DNA of 64,000 nt from Formicarius rufipectus (taxonomy: Eukaryota > Chordata > Aves > Passeriformes > Formicariidae): assembly GCA_013399695.1 (NCBI GenBank), contig VXAU01001863.1, positions 3,787-67,786 of the forward strand. The letters are read 5' to 3'. The notes under the pieces were generated by a model, which saw only the letters and a program-made list of their open reading frames with translations, did no database searches and was not told where the DNA came from. Positions 12,229-27,200 of the stretch are shown here, piece after piece; position 1 is the stretch's first letter, and each line of letters opens with the position of its first letter. The position numbers and the translations under genes are program-made.

Positions 12229-15200
12229 GGTTTGGTTTGTTGTTTGTTTTTTTTTTTTTTCCTTCCCTCCTAGTTAGGACTACAAATTCTGTTAGGGTCT
12301 GCATAATAGACTTAGCAGTTATAGAATCAGGTAATCCTCTTTTGTGTACTTTGACAGGTGTTAGAAAACTGCATAATGAAGCTGTGATTCATGTTACAGC
12401 ACTGGCATCTGCAGCTGAGCAGAAATCCCTTGTTGCCATTTGCTTTATGAATAAAATTTCTGACTTCCAATTTTTTTGGTCATCTCTAAAGCTAAGCAGT
12501 TCTGAAATGCACTAATGTCTTTTTGTTTGTTTGTTTGTTTTGTTTGTTTTGTTTGTTTTGTTTTTACTTTAGAAAGGATCTTGACTTTTATATATATTGA
12601 AAAAGGATGCTGCTGTGTGTTGGATACTTTATACCACACTGTATGCAGAGCAGCAGTTTTCAAGATATGGATATGGTACGATTACTGGGAGTATTTCATG
12701 AAAGAAGTTGTCCTACACTGGATTGATAAAAGTACATCATGTGGACCTTGAATGTACATATCTTGCCCATTTTCTCCTTTAGTTTGATATTAGCTGCTCT
12801 CAGACTACATGTCTTTTTTTACACCATGGTGCATTTATTGCAAAAAGTTCTAAATGTGATCCTGTCAACTTATATTGATGAAACCTGTCACATGAATGTG
12901 GTAAGGGTTTTTTTGTTAGTTTGGTTTGTTTGAGGTTTTGTTTGTTTTTGTTTTGTTTTTCTTTCTAAAAACTATTAAACCACTTCCTGGAAACTCAGGT
13001 TCATCATTCACCTTAAACAATGAGGGTGTTCTTATATGTAAGCATATGAAACTGCAACCTACAGGGATCATGCAATGGTTAAATTCCATCTGGGTTCACT
13101 ATAGCCACAAACATAAAGAATCTTCAAGACAAGATTTCATGAAGCTGACCTGGAGAGAGAAATTACTAAGCTTGTGAAGANNATTTTTGAAATATAATAA
13201 TACTCTTTTGATTTATACAAATTAAAATAATTATTAATATTTATTTCCTTTGTAAAGCACAATTAAACTGGAAAAATACTGCAGAGCATTACAGCTCTGC
13301 TTATTGTTTTCCAGAGTGGCCATGAAGATCATGGGATTTATATTATTTCAGCAATATCTGGGTCTACCTTAATTTACTTGAATCCTTCCAGTGCTTTGAA
13401 TTATGAGCAAGGGTTATAATTTTTTGTATAATGACATCTAGATTTGCTCTTGCAAAGGGTAGTTAGCTCTTGCCCTTTCGGAACTGACAACACTTACACA
13501 TTTCTCTGACAGCTCCTCTATCCCACACATGTTGAAAGAAGGCATAACATGATGCTGGAAGCTAAAGTTGACTATTTTCTAGGACTTTGGTCACAAAGTC
13601 TTAGAGAGTTAACCTTTGAAATAGAAATGGCGAATACCTAAATTTCATGCATGAACTGTGTTTCAAGATTCCTTTTAATACCATTCATATTTGGAGAAAT
13701 CAGTGAAATATGTATGTTTTCTCCATCTTGATTTTGTTCTTTTCTGTCTCTTTCAAACTCCTTCATGTCTGATTTATGCTATACACAGAATGTACCATTT
13801 ACTGAATATGTCATTCCATCTTCTCTCTTTTTATGATGGCTTGTCACTCTGTATTGCTCATTATTCTTGTTTTTCTAGATGAGGGACGAGTATTTGAATA
13901 AGACAGAATAATTGGGGAAAGCCTCATGTAGAGCAGTGTCTACATACTTCATGATTCGCATGAGAAATGGTAAAATGTGGTTAACTGTGCCTGCTACTTC
14001 CACAATACATTTTGGATAACAAGCCAGTCAATTTAGAGCACTGACTGGCTACTTCTATTAGTTTTGCAGCTGCACAAAAAAACACTGTATCCTTAAGCAA
14101 AACCAGCAAGCATTACCCTTTTTTATTGCCAGCCAGAGGAATACGCGTGCAGCCTGGAGCAATTTCTTGTGATAAAAGAATGAGCAGAAATAAATAAAAC
14201 CTGATCATATTAGGAGTTAGCTACTAACATGCAATATTTTCCATTTGGGTCCTGCAAAGAGGGTGAAGCGAGATGAGAAAGCTAAAGCATGGCATGATCA
14301 ATTTTTGGAAGAGGCCTTATGGATTTTCTCCACTTATCCTGTTTAGGGAATATCTACTGAAGAGAGGAAAAATTGCTGAACCAGTTTGCCTTAGCACAGA
14401 AAATTTTGTTGGATTAGAATTTTTTTTTTTTTTGTTAGAATCACTACCTGCCTTGCTGACAATGTTGGATATGACCTCAGAAAACCAGAGGGAGGTTAAG
14501 TCCAAAAATAAATAGAGTGATGATATTAGAAGAACGATTAAGACTGACTTTCAGTTCACACCTCCATATTTCAGTAAAGCAGACTGGTGGTAACCAGCAG
14601 GATGAGATGCAACCCATCCTGAGCCAGGGGCTCGAACATATCTTACGTATAATTGTTGGTAAAATCCTTTCACCTAAGAAATCAAAGAGTTTTGTTTGTT
14701 TATTGGGTTTTTGCTTGTTGTTTGGTTTTGTTTGTTTTTAAAGCAGAAAATACAGAAAACTGAAATGGTAAAAACTGACAACTTCAAAGAATGTTCATTA
14801 AAAATGAATTTTTTCAATCAGTTTTGTTGGGACAGATTATGACGAAGGAGGAAAAACATCCTAACTGATGAAAAATGAACCAAGAGTAAGCAGTAGGTGT
14901 GCAAAACAAATTCCCTTGATATTCTTATGTAAATGAATGGGCCCATAAGCTGTGGCAAGGGTGACAGAAGTAACATCCTTAACAAACACCTCACTGTTTT
15001 CTTTCCATTAAGATTGTAAGAGTCCATGTTTTTGAATACAGCAGGCATGTGGATATCTGAAAACCAATGGCAGGAAGTGTCACTGCCAATTTTCTGATTC
15101 TTCCTGCTTCATGTGCTACCTTTCATGCTTCCGTTTTTGCAAATTAATCTTTGGACAAAATATCCTGCTTGATACCTATTAAGTACGGTCATTTTTGATA

Positions 15201-18200
15201 ACCAAGATGAATTTTATTATTCTGTTTAAAGACATGAGGTGAAATTTGGTACTTTTGCCACTAACATCAACTTAGCCAAGATTTCACTCATGAGCTGATA
15301 AAACAGTTGAGACTATAGGCTTTTTTTTTTGTTGTTGGTTTTTTTTATTTTATTTTATTTTATTTTTATTTTTATTTTTTGTTTGGCTTTGTTTTTGTTT
15401 TGTTTTTGTTTTGTTTTTGTTTTTGTTTCTGTTTTTTTTTTCTGTTTTTTTTTCTTTTTCCCCCCAGTTCAATTAACAGCTGTGTATGGGGATAGGCAAA
15501 AAAAATTAGAAAGATTGAAAATGTCTTCATGTATAGGCAGTAAAAGCTGGCTCCATTCTTCACTTATGTGGATCACAGAATTTCCAAATGTTTTTGAAAT
15601 AGCAAAAGATATCCACCCATCCTTTCCTACCCAAAAAAATCTCCTATCAGTAAACTTCAGTAAAAAAAGTAATTTTTTTCTCTCACTAGATAAATACACA
15701 ATCTCAAATAATCCTATGAAATCTATGGAGATGTCCTGAAAATGTTCCCAGTGTCCAGTTTTGTGAGCAAGATATGATTTGTAAACCACATAATCAATAA
15801 AGTTAAGTAGTTTAAAGAAAACTATCACCTTAGTGCTAATATTTAATTATTTTTACCCTTTGAATAAAATTAGAAAATTATCAAAATTAAAAAAAAAAAA
15901 ACAAACAACTTAAATGCAGAAAATCCTACTCTGAAAGACAACACTATAAATAGATATTTAGGGTCTGATAAATATAGTATATTTATCTTTAAGCATAAAA
16001 AGTAATATTTTAGGTTCTGACTCAGGACAAATTTTTTCCACTAATCTGTTAAAATATCAAAGAACAGCTTCAGCAAAGGTTACGTGCATGCTCCATATAT
16101 ATCTGAAAAGAGGAAATTAAATGTGCCTATAAAAGTAATTTCTGCAAAGAACAAACAGCCAGGTCAGCATGCACTGTGCGCTACAAGTTTTGTTCTCTTT
16201 GACAAATCCCAATGTGATAACAACTGCTTTTCATCTTCCTCCCAGTCAGAATGATGAAGTGTCTGATACTGGGCTGTGTTGGCCTGTTTTAACAAGGAGC
16301 TACAATACTGGAAATGACAACTATGTTATCACAGTAGGAGCAGATGAAATCAGCTGATGGTAGCACATGAGGTGGTGCATGTCATCGCAACTGTATCACT
16401 GAGCGAAGGAAACATTTCTCACAGCCTGAAAGTCACTCAAGGGAAAATATTGATTTACCTTTCTTCTCTCCCTCCTTTTTCACTGCAGCTGAAATAGAAG
16501 CAAAAATACTGAGTTTTCGCAATTGAAGTTAATAACAGGCAATAGTATTAAAAATAATTCAAACAGTCATATATAGCCTTTTGTGTACATACCTGAAATC
16601 ATATATATATATANCACAAACACCTGGCTCTGCTATTGATGAGAGCAAATTGCAGCTTTCTATATTCTCACATGTAACTTCAATCATGGACATATTTCTT
16701 CCCAGACATTGATACCAGGAGACAGAGTCGCAGAGTAAATATTTAAAAATCAATAGTGAAGAAAGAAGAAAGACTGAACTGGAAAGGCACACAGAGGCAA
16801 GGGGAGTATAGAGGAAGGTTATGAAGCATCATCAGTTTAATAGAAATATGTGTTTTTTTTGCTATTAAAACTTGTGGTCATAAAAAATGCATAAAATAAG
16901 TAATAATAATACACCTCAAGTTATGTTCATGTTTCAAAGCCTCTGCCTAACATGGAGAATTATAAAACTTGGTCATCCAGCAATCCCACCTCCAAATCTC
17001 ATAGGGTCAGTTTTGTGGGAAGAAAAACAAGAAAGAGACTGTAAGAAAACTGATACTTTAAACCCATCTTAAACAACCTGGAATTGGTTCCACAGTGGAA
17101 ACTGTGCTATGTGACCAGTGTTCAAACTCTAGAAACAGAATTAAAGTCCCATAAAACTCAGCCTGATATTCCAATAAAACATTGCATGTATCTGCAGTGG
17201 ATATTATGAAAACATGACAAAACTTTACTAAAAGGGCTGAGGTGTCTAAAACGGGAGAGTTACTTGCATTTACAGATGGCTACTGAAACCCTGGTGGTGC
17301 TGAGCCAAGCTGGTACCTAAGTGTGTTAAAAACCCATTCCACATCCTATGTTTATAGGACTGAATCGTCTAAAAATATAGTTACAGATGTCACCTTATTT
17401 TGATAACATGTCTGTTAAAAGTGTATTCAATAAGCTTCTATCTTAGGGTAGTATTTTCAGGCTAAAGGAGACAGAGGAAGTAAAACTTGGAGCGCTTACT
17501 TCCCAGGAAAAGGTGTTCAGCACCACACTGTCAGTATGAATGGACCTGATGTGTCACTGGAGCCATAAACAAAACAAGTAGAAGCATAACTCTGCCCTTT
17601 ATTGGAGAATGTGCACTGATGCAGGACAGAAATCAAGTGTCATGAGGTCAGAGACAGGACCAGACAGTTCCTAGTAGTTTTGATGTGTGTACTTAAGGTT
17701 TGAGTGCTGATCTCTGGCCCTTCAGTGTCCTTATAATGAGAAAGCATTTTATGTGAAACTGTTAGTATATTTGGATAAAAAAGAAAATATTATACCTGGA
17801 ATTACTGTAATACTGTTTAACAATGGCCTCTGGAAAAAAATATTCTAATTTCAAAGATTTTTTATGTTTTCTGCCACTTACTCCACTCTGAGAATTAAAT
17901 AAGCATATCAAGAATGTGCCCAGCAGTAGAAAAAAAATGTTTCATGATTAGAATTAGTGAAAAACTGGCACACGGTGTCCAGAATTAGGTCCTCTTTGCA
18001 AACACTTCACTTTCCTAGGTGATGTGTGTATCAAAGCTGTGAATTGTACCTTTCATCAGCTATTGTCACAGCAGATTTAGTAGCTTTTACCCCTAGGTAC
18101 TGCTATTGGAACCTCAGTGGCTTTCAAAAGGCATACTTACAAAGCCAGTTAAAACGTGTTGGAGGGATTCTCAAACCAATACCAATATGAAGACTATGGG

Positions 18201-21200
18201 AAGGGCATGTAGGTAAATGTGCAGTGCATCTCTGGGTTCTTCCTGACTTCTATCTTGCCAGCGTATGGGATGTGGCTCACTGTGCTTCTGCTCCTGAGGT
18301 AAGCACAGGTAGAGCCAGGTCCATCTATGCTTGTCACTGCACTTATGTCTGGCTAGTTTCTGCTGTTATGCTATTATACCCTGTTGTAACATCTGTTGGA
18401 ATTTTCACATTGGCCACAGTTTTTCTAGCAGAATGTAAAAATCTTAAGAGACAGAAGAGAACTCATTCTGACCACTGTAGCAAATAGCATTGGTCTGATC
18501 AAATCCTATTACTCAAATATAAAATGAAAAGGAATAATCAAAAAAAAAAAAAAGTATAGACACTTTTACATTGTTTTTTTCAGAAGTTGAGCAATGTAAT
18601 TGAATCTGAAATGCAGCAAAAAGATGGATAGATTATGCAAGGAATTTGGTTTACAACTGACAAAAAGCCAGATTACCTGCTGAGTAATATACTGCAGATG
18701 GGCAGGGAAGGACAAGAAATAAACTAGAATAAGGAACTCTTATCTGATGCTCTGATATGAGAGATGCTCTTGGCTATGTACTCTTCTACCTTGATTATTT
18801 GGAGACAGAACAAATTCTTAAGTCAACTTGTTTTGCACTGTACTGATGGGAGTTGTCACCTAGTTTTTGAATTAGTAATTTGTACACCCAAAACTATTCA
18901 AATAAGACTGTATTAGCAACCTTCAATCACAGTCTATCTTTCCTAGGCCTATCCAGATCCAATCTTAAATTTCCAGTTAATATAGATATGATGCAAAGCA
19001 AAATACATTTATCAGGAATACACATACCATTTTCAGGGATGAAAAATCCAAATTGAAAACTACTTCAGAAAGCTGAAGTGAGCATTATCATATTTCCGAT
19101 TTTGGGAATGGGTAAGAAAATCATTACAAACCATGGTAGACCTTGTTCAAATTTTTTTTTTTTAATGTAAGATGAGAAAACAAAAGAAAATTTTCAGTGA
19201 TGGGAAGGTCACAAAACTGCAGTAATCAGGAACTTGAATATAGATCACCAGCAGTCCTTTAATCCCGTATATAGTGACAGTTTTGAAGGACTTTTTCCTG
19301 AGCTGTTGAGCAAATGCAAACATTTCTGAAATTGTGAAGATATCTTGAAAGACACTGAAATCTTGAGAACACTGCTTCCTACTCAACAACAGTCCATTCC
19401 ATGTTGCTTTATGACCCAACAGTAGCTAGGAACAGATATTCAGTCTGAATACTGCCATAGAAGTGATCCTAGATAATAATAAAGAATCCTCTATTTTTGT
19501 TTAAGAAGCAAAGGTTTCTACCCTGACACAGAAAGTTTAAGCGTACAATAATTAATTATGCAAATTTGGTCTATGAAAAATACATTTTCATAAAGACATT
19601 CAGTTCCTCTGTTTTATTTCTAAAGAGCCCTTGATTTAGATTTACGATTTTCAATCTTACCATGATCATACTAATTAATCTCAAAGGGAACTTGAATCTT
19701 TCCTATTTCTCTTCATATGAGGCTTTTGTTGCTTCTTCCTAGCCCATTCTAGTGCCACATTATCATGTAAAGGTTTTGTACACAACACTCTAGGCAAGAT
19801 GTATTTTTGATTTATCCAGTAGCTTAAAAACATTATATGCATTTTTCCTAATGCATTTACTTATAGAAGAAGGTTCTTCACTGACTTGCCTGCAGTACTA
19901 CTTAGCTCCTCTCCTGATTTTACATATTTAATTTAGAGATAAATTATTCTTTAATATTTTCCCTCCACTANATCATAAGCAATTATTCCATAAACAAGCT
20001 GTAAGATGAAAATGAACCAATATGTCTCTGCTTCCTAATCAAATATTTATTTCCTTCAATACTGAGGGTCCTAGGGAGCAGCTATTTGGTTTCTGCAGTA
20101 ATTACTGTACTGAAAGTTTCCAAAGACTTATTTAAATAATTTCATAAATGTCGTGCTTATTACTTTATTAGTATATTGAAAACGCTTATTACTAAGAGAT
20201 AGTTTCCTTTTCTAGATATCATGCAGGCAGGATCTCTGTGATTTTCCAGGTAGTTGGTTTTGTTCTGAATTTAATTATGGTTTCACCAAATTTTTCTGAC
20301 TATTTTTAAAATTTCTGAATAATTTTGGAGTAAGTGTATTTACCCTGACAGAGTAACTAATTTCTCTGGAGGTGATGGAAATTTTGCCTAAATTTTTACA
20401 TTTATTTTTGTTATAAAAATGTAAGTTACAGTAAAACAACATAAAATGTAGACTAATCCTGTGTATCAGGTACTTTGTGATAACTGTTCATTTGCATGTT
20501 ATTACGCTGAAGTGAAAACCACCTAATGTAGGCTGCTACAACAAAGCATCTGGCATTCACTGAGTTGATACAGTCTTGGCCCATCTCACCATAAATTGTC
20601 CATCTGTTCATAGCTCGAGAAGAATGTACTGTTTTAAAATATTTAAGAACCATATAAACTGATATTTCTCTCTCAGGTCTTCTTAACAGATATTTTTATC
20701 TCCCTCGGTCTTTTTGAGTTCAGAATTTCTCTTATCCATGTCAAAAGAAATTTTAATCATGTTAAGACACCATAGATAAGAGAACCAGTAGATTGAGCAA
20801 CACAGAGGAGGATTTAGCCTTTAAATTGGCTGGAACATCAGTTATTTAGAATGATTCTCATTCAGTAGCAGGAAAATCCTTTCCTGCTCTTTTTCTCCTC
20901 TGATCCAGGTTTTAATGAACAGGTTTGGAGAAATAACCTCTTATTCAATTATATTCATGCATTTTATCATTAATGGACAAGAATGATGTTACAGTTGAAC
21001 TCCTCTGCATAATCTGACTATCCCTTTTGCCTTCATTTGTAAGACATAGATGCTAGACCTACTAAGAAAAAAATTAATTCACTGGATAACCCCCTAATCA
21101 TTTACAGTGTTTTTCTCAGGACAGGGTTATTTTTGCAGTAGCCAGAAGAACCCAGGGGTTATTCTATACCACTTCACATCATTTTCCGAAGATGGAGGAA

Positions 21201-24200
21201 GGGGTGGCGTCTGGGTTGGGTTTGTGGTGGGGGGAGAGGTTGGTTATTGTCAGGGGTTTTTGTGGTAAGTATTTGCATTTGAATTGTTCAAATTTTCTTT
21301 CTTGTATACTCTGTTGTTAATACTGTTGCTGTAATTGTTCATTGTCTTATTTCATCTCTGTTTCCAGTAAATTGTTCTTATTTCAACCCACAATATTTAC
21401 CTTTTGTGCCCCATTTCTTCTCTCCAGCCCACTGCAAGGGGGAGGGAAGGGAGACAGAGGAGTGAGTGGTGCGTGGTTTGGCATGTTCCAATTGGAACAT
21501 TAAATTGGCGAATACCATTCCTAAACCACAACTGCCCTCTGTAAATTCACTAGGTGGAGGTGGTAAGTGTGGTAACATTTCTGAGCAAGTTCTCTTTGAC
21601 TGTTCAGCCTCTTGACAACTAAGGAATGACAAACACTGACTACTGGTAGAAATCTTTTTCCAACCCTGTCTGAGTCCTCGAGACTTGATACCTAAAATGT
21701 TTGAGGATTAATTCAGTCACACTCTCAAAGACAGGTACAAATCTCTGAAGATACCACATCAGTGTGTGCAGTTCTCTCTCTCTCCCACTCTCATTATTCA
21801 GAGAGAGTGCCCAAAGTATAAAGCACTTTTTTTAGAGAAAGACAGTTTTTCATTGGATCTCTGCAGAAAGCCGCGCAATTGGAGCAATATATCCATACTT
21901 GAGAGGTGTACCTGTGTGAACCTCATGAAGTTCAACAAGTCCAAGTGCAAGGTCCTGCATATGGATTGAGGGAATCCCAAGCATGAGTAGCTCAGAGAAA
22001 GAAACAAAAGCAACCCCCGGGAACAACACTCTTGGAGGTTTTGTGGGACAAAAAACTCATGTTACCAGGCAATGTGTGCTTGCAGCCCAAAAGGCAACCA
22101 TGATCTGGGCTACATAAAAAGCAGTGTGGCCAGCAAGACAAGGGAAGTGATTCTGTCCTACTCTGCTTTGGTGAGACCCTTCACCTGGAATACTGCATTT
22201 TGGGGGCCCCAATATGGGAAGGACATAAATGGTTTCAGTGAATCCAGAGGAGGCCATGAAGATGATCAAAGGTCTGGAGCACCTCTCCTATGCAGACAGA
22301 TTGAGAGTTGGGATTTTTCAGCCTGGAGAAGAGAAGATTTTTGGGAGACCTTATAGCAGCCTTCTGGCACCTGAAGGGAGCCTACAAGAAAGATGGAGAA
22401 AGACTATTGACAAGAACATATAGTGACAGGACAAGTAGGAAGGGCTTCAGACTGAAAGAGATTTGGTTTAGATTAGATATTAGGGAGTAATTCATTACTG
22501 TGAGGGTGGTGAGGCACGTAAACAGATTGCCCAGAGATGTTGTGGATGACCTATCCCTGGAATTAATGATTGGATTGAAAGGGGCTTTGAGCAACTTAGT
22601 GTAGTGGAAAGTGCTCCTTCCCACATCAGAGAGTGTGAAATTAGGTTATCCCTTCTAATCTATACTATTCTATGAGTCTATGATAAAATGGCAGTAAAAC
22701 AGAGCAAGCCTAATTCTGACAGCTATTGCGAAGTACATTTTCCCAATCAGAGACAATCCTGGTTTCTGATCTCAAATAATAAGTGAAATAATAATATTAT
22801 GCATCAAAAATTTTGATTTATTGCATAAGTTGTGAAAATAAAAAGTTAGAGATATACAGTTCTGGGCCCCTCACTTCAAGAGACTTTGAAGTCTCTTGAA
22901 ATGTCCAGTAACAGAGCTAGTGAAGGGTCTAGAGAGTAGGTTGTACAAGGTGTGGCTGAGGGAGCTGGTGTTGTTTAGCCTGGAGAAAAGGAGACTCAGA
23001 GGAGATCTTATTGCTCTCTACAATTAGCTTAAAGAAGATTGGGGTCAGTCTCTTTTCCCAGACAACTAGGGACAGGACTAGAGGACATGGCCTCAAGCTA
23101 CACTAGAGGAGGATCAAGTTGGACCTCAGGAGAAATTTCTTCATGGGAAGGGTTGTTAAACATTGGAATGGAGTGCCCAGCAACATTATGGACTCACCAT
23201 ACCTGAAAGTGTTCAAGAAATGACTGGATGTGACTTAGTGGTATGGTCTAGTTGGCAAGGTAGTTATCAGTCAAAGGCTGGACTTGATGATCTTGGAGGT
23301 CTTTTCCAACCTAAATGAATCTGTGAGTCTATGATTCAGAAGACCTTTCAGAATGCTGTTATAGAATTTTGGGTGCCCCAGAATGTAGCAGGCTCTGCCT
23401 CCAGGAAATACCTTAAGTAGATGTACTTTCATTTACAAAAGAAAGTTTTGAGTACTGAAGGTATATTTCTTCATACATATTATTCAGCTTGAATATTTGC
23501 CTTTAAAAAAGTAATTAAAAAAATCAAGCATCAAGTCATAGACAATTTTACATTTTGTAGTTTGCTGTAAAACATGCCTCATTTTTATATAACCTGCTTT
23601 TTGGAATTAAAATTTTAAATCCTTCCTTTTGTAAAATGGAATTAATTCACATTATATATATTATTTCTGATCTTGTTCTCTTATTTTCTAATGTCTATTG
23701 AAGACTTTTTACTGAGAAGTGTGACTCATAATGGGAATTTTATACCACCTATAGCTACAATTCAGTCTTGTTTATTTACGTGTCATTATTTTAGTGTCTG
23801 ACTTCTAAAGTTTAGGTATTTTCTTGAAGTATATTTTACTGGCAATGTTCAGGAATGATATTCTGTAACAGATGGTCCATTTGAACAGGTTGATATTGCA
23901 ATTTGTATACACCAAATATATCTACCTTACATTTTTGTTCTCTGTTATTCAGGATTTTCTATTACAATTCCATATTGAGCATGTGTGAATTCAAATTTCA
24001 CATTTCAAAGCTGTATCTATCATAACAAAGCGATTACACTGTGATCACTTATATTAATGTAATTTACACTAGACTTGGCAGATTTCTGTAAAATAGCAAG
24101 AGCTAATCAAAACACTGCTATTTCTCAAGCTGTTTTTAGTTGGCTAGTTTAGCCTGAGATCTCCTCTAAAGAAGCTCCCTATGTACCCTCAGTTGTTTAA

Positions 24201-27200
24201 AAAAAAAAAAAAAAAAAAAAAGAGTTCCAGTGCTCATAAAGGTGACCTCCTATTTTCACTTTTTTACAGGGCAATGACCACAAAATTTCTGGAATACTTT
24301 TCCCCACAGAGGCTTTTCTCAAACTGTCTTCCTGATGTGTGTGACATGTCATTTATCATTGTTAAGAGAGAGAGGTTTAGTAATGCGCAGCATCCCACAT
24401 GAATGCTTGAAGCCACTTTACAAGCTAGGGTTATACTCTTCTGACAAAATGTCAATGTCTTGTCTTGCATATTCAGTGTCAGTTACTTAGTTGTATTTGC
24501 TTTTGGAAATGTTGGACTTGTATGAATCCCAGAAGACAAGAAATGGCATATGATGATCCGTCACACAAAAACAGAAAAGATAGAAATGACTTTTAAAAAC
24601 CTGAAGCCAGTGAGCTGAAGCGCCTTCAAAGTAAGATTGTGTAAAATTTGCTGTGTCATGAACTTTGATGACTCAAAAGTTACTAAATACTATTGTAGAT
24701 ACAAAGGTGTCATCATTATACATGTAAGTGCAACCCGAGATCTTTCCACTCCAGTTCAGCTTTCCAACTCAGCTTTTCTATTACAGTCTTGCTTCAGGGA
24801 CCTTGACGAATCTGCAGTCCAGTTCAGAACAGCCACTGTGCAGACTTAAGAAACACAAGACTTGGGAGGCAGTTGGCCTGATTGTGTGTCTGACAGCATT
24901 TGATCTAAATATTTCAAGTTCTTACAGAGCCAGATAGAGTCAAAGAGAAATTCTCTCAAAGCTGCGAGATATCAGTTGTTCTCAATGAGCTGTGCAAGGC
25001 ATCAAGTACATCCACAGGTGACATACAAGGTCATATGCAAGCCACTGGGAATAACTGAAGTGGGTAGTACTCTTCTCACTTGGGAAGCCAGTAAAGGCTG
25101 TGCAAACTCAGTGCTACTAGTCTCCACTAGATTATGGCATTGCTTACCCAAATATCCTGTCGCTACCATAAAAACCAATCAACTCTATTTCTGACTTCAT
25201 TCAAGCCATTGTTTATCAGAATAATTATGGGTGCCTGCAAAGTGACCTTTTACTGCAGTGGAATTAAACTCAGCATATTCTACACTGAGCATTCAGATCC
25301 TGGTTCTTGTGTTTTGACAAGCAGAAAGCTATGTCTGTAAGCTAACATGACAACACAGGATCATTTATGCTTTTTACAGTGCTTTATCCTATAAGTTCTT
25401 CTCCACGGACACCCTCTTGTCATGGGGGAGAAGCTTGTGTGCCCTTATGAGGTTGTGAGCTATGCTGGTGGTGGTTTATGCCTCTGGTAGGGTCTCCCAT
25501 GTTGGTCAGGTCTTAGCTGAAGGGTCAGACAAAGTGTCCTTGGGCAGGATGGGCTCATCAGCCACCCGGAAATCATCCTAGGTGAAGGACAACTCTAACT
25601 CCAAACCCAGGCAGATGGAGCTCGCTTAGCCCTGTAAGGCCATCCATCTATGAGAAGGATACTCTAACCAAACCTACATCCTGAAGACCTCACTGTCACC
25701 ATTCAAGCTTGCTAGGCTCTGGCAGATGAACCTCAGGAGTAAAGGGTGGGGCCAGTTATGCGCACGCTGTGTCTCACCTAAAAAATCCACTGCGCAGGCT
25801 TGAGGGATTTACCCACTTTTCCAAAGCCCTGCAGCGACAGGCAAGGGACAAAACAGCAGGTGTTACAGAGCACTGGGAGCTGCAGACCCAACCCTGCGTG
25901 CAGGCGGTTCAGGACATTGGTCGCTCAAGACTGACCCCAGAGATGACAGTCTTGTTCGGCAGCATCCTGAATGACAAAGCAGCCTTTATCAAGGGGAGCA
26001 CTGCTTGCTCCACATGGAGAGGGGCCTAGAAAAGGCGGCCTAACCAAAGCTCATCTCCACCCTTCACCCGGTTGGTGAACTGTGGCCAATGGGCATCTTA
26101 ACGATGCGGTCAAACCTCTACAAAGAGAGAGAGGCAAACATCTGCCTCCAGAGGTGTGTTCAAATTGACACTGGCATGTTGGAACATCAGAACCATGCTT
26201 GATCTGCGGATAGTGGATGTCCTTAGCATCATTTTGCTCTAATTGCCCATGAACTGGCACGACTCAACATCAACATTGCTGCTCTCAGTGAAGTTCATCT
26301 CCACGAGGGAGGCAGCCTTAACGAACATGGTGCCGGCTACACACTCTATTGGTCAGGCAAACCCAAAACCGAAAGTCACCTTTCAGGAGTTGGCTTCATG
26401 ATTAGAAACTCCATTGCCTCGACACTTGAAAACTTGCCAACTGGTCATTCTGACAGCATTATCTCCCTACATCTCCCACTACACAACAAACAACATGTTG
26501 TCCTCTTGCCCCAACTCTCCAAGCTGACCCTGCAGAAAAAGACAGTTTCTACAGTAGATGGAGAAAATCATCTCCCTCAGTGTGCTGGCCATGCTTCATT
26601 TAATGCAGACCAGGATACAGCTGGCTTTCTGGCCTCCAAGTGCATGTTGCCAGCTCACGTTCAGCCTCTAATTCAGCAGTGCCCCCATATCCTTCTTGAC
26701 AGGGCTGCTCTCAGTAGGACTTTGCAGCACTTCAGCCTTTACTTTGGTTTAAAATCATACAACTGTGCACAGGAATAACTTTCTCATAGATTTCTACTAT
26801 TCAGGTATACACTAAGCTGCACTTAAAAATTTGCAGATGTTATCTTTCATAATTTATGTCAGACAAAATATTGTTTCACTATTTCTAGTAATCCTTAGGA
26901 AAAAATCTAAAGATAGGATGTAGTATTGTTCAATTATCTAAAGTAGATTTGAAAACTGATAGAAAGATTTTAAGATTGACTACTATATTCCCATGACTCA
27001 AATGACTTTTATTAGCTAACAAGCTATTATATATTTTATCCATGTTAAATTATTTACACATTTAACCTGAGAGACTGTTTTATCATAAACAAGTGGCATT
27101 TAATCAATGTACAAGTAATGTCAAAGTAAAACTAACTTTTGTTTTAGTTTAGGTGATATGAATAGATAAACCTAAAGGTACTTGGTTAATTATAATTACA

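Larger units (their letters stand above)
3706..16458 (-). other. 12.8-kb intron, contains the assembly gap
   Basis: Mostly AT-rich unique-looking sequence. It carries a CAAA run at 5790-5812, two perfect short hairpins (10128-10153 and 11519-11544), the N gap at 11741-12156, two further Ns at 13181-13182, and several T/G-rich tracts between 11691 and 15463. I recognise no full transposable element. Additional tiny exons could be hidden in or near the gap. Confidence 0.6.

Noticed and set aside
11496..12515. Long open frames of 339, 210, 198 and 183 codons around 11.5-12.5 kb
   Set aside because: They run through 416 Ns, which cannot contain stops, and the rest is low-complexity T/G repeat.
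25769..26778. + strand open frames of 86 and 126 codons treated as host genes
   Set aside because: They lie within the LINE fragment and its adjoining inverted CR1, so they are transposon-derived.
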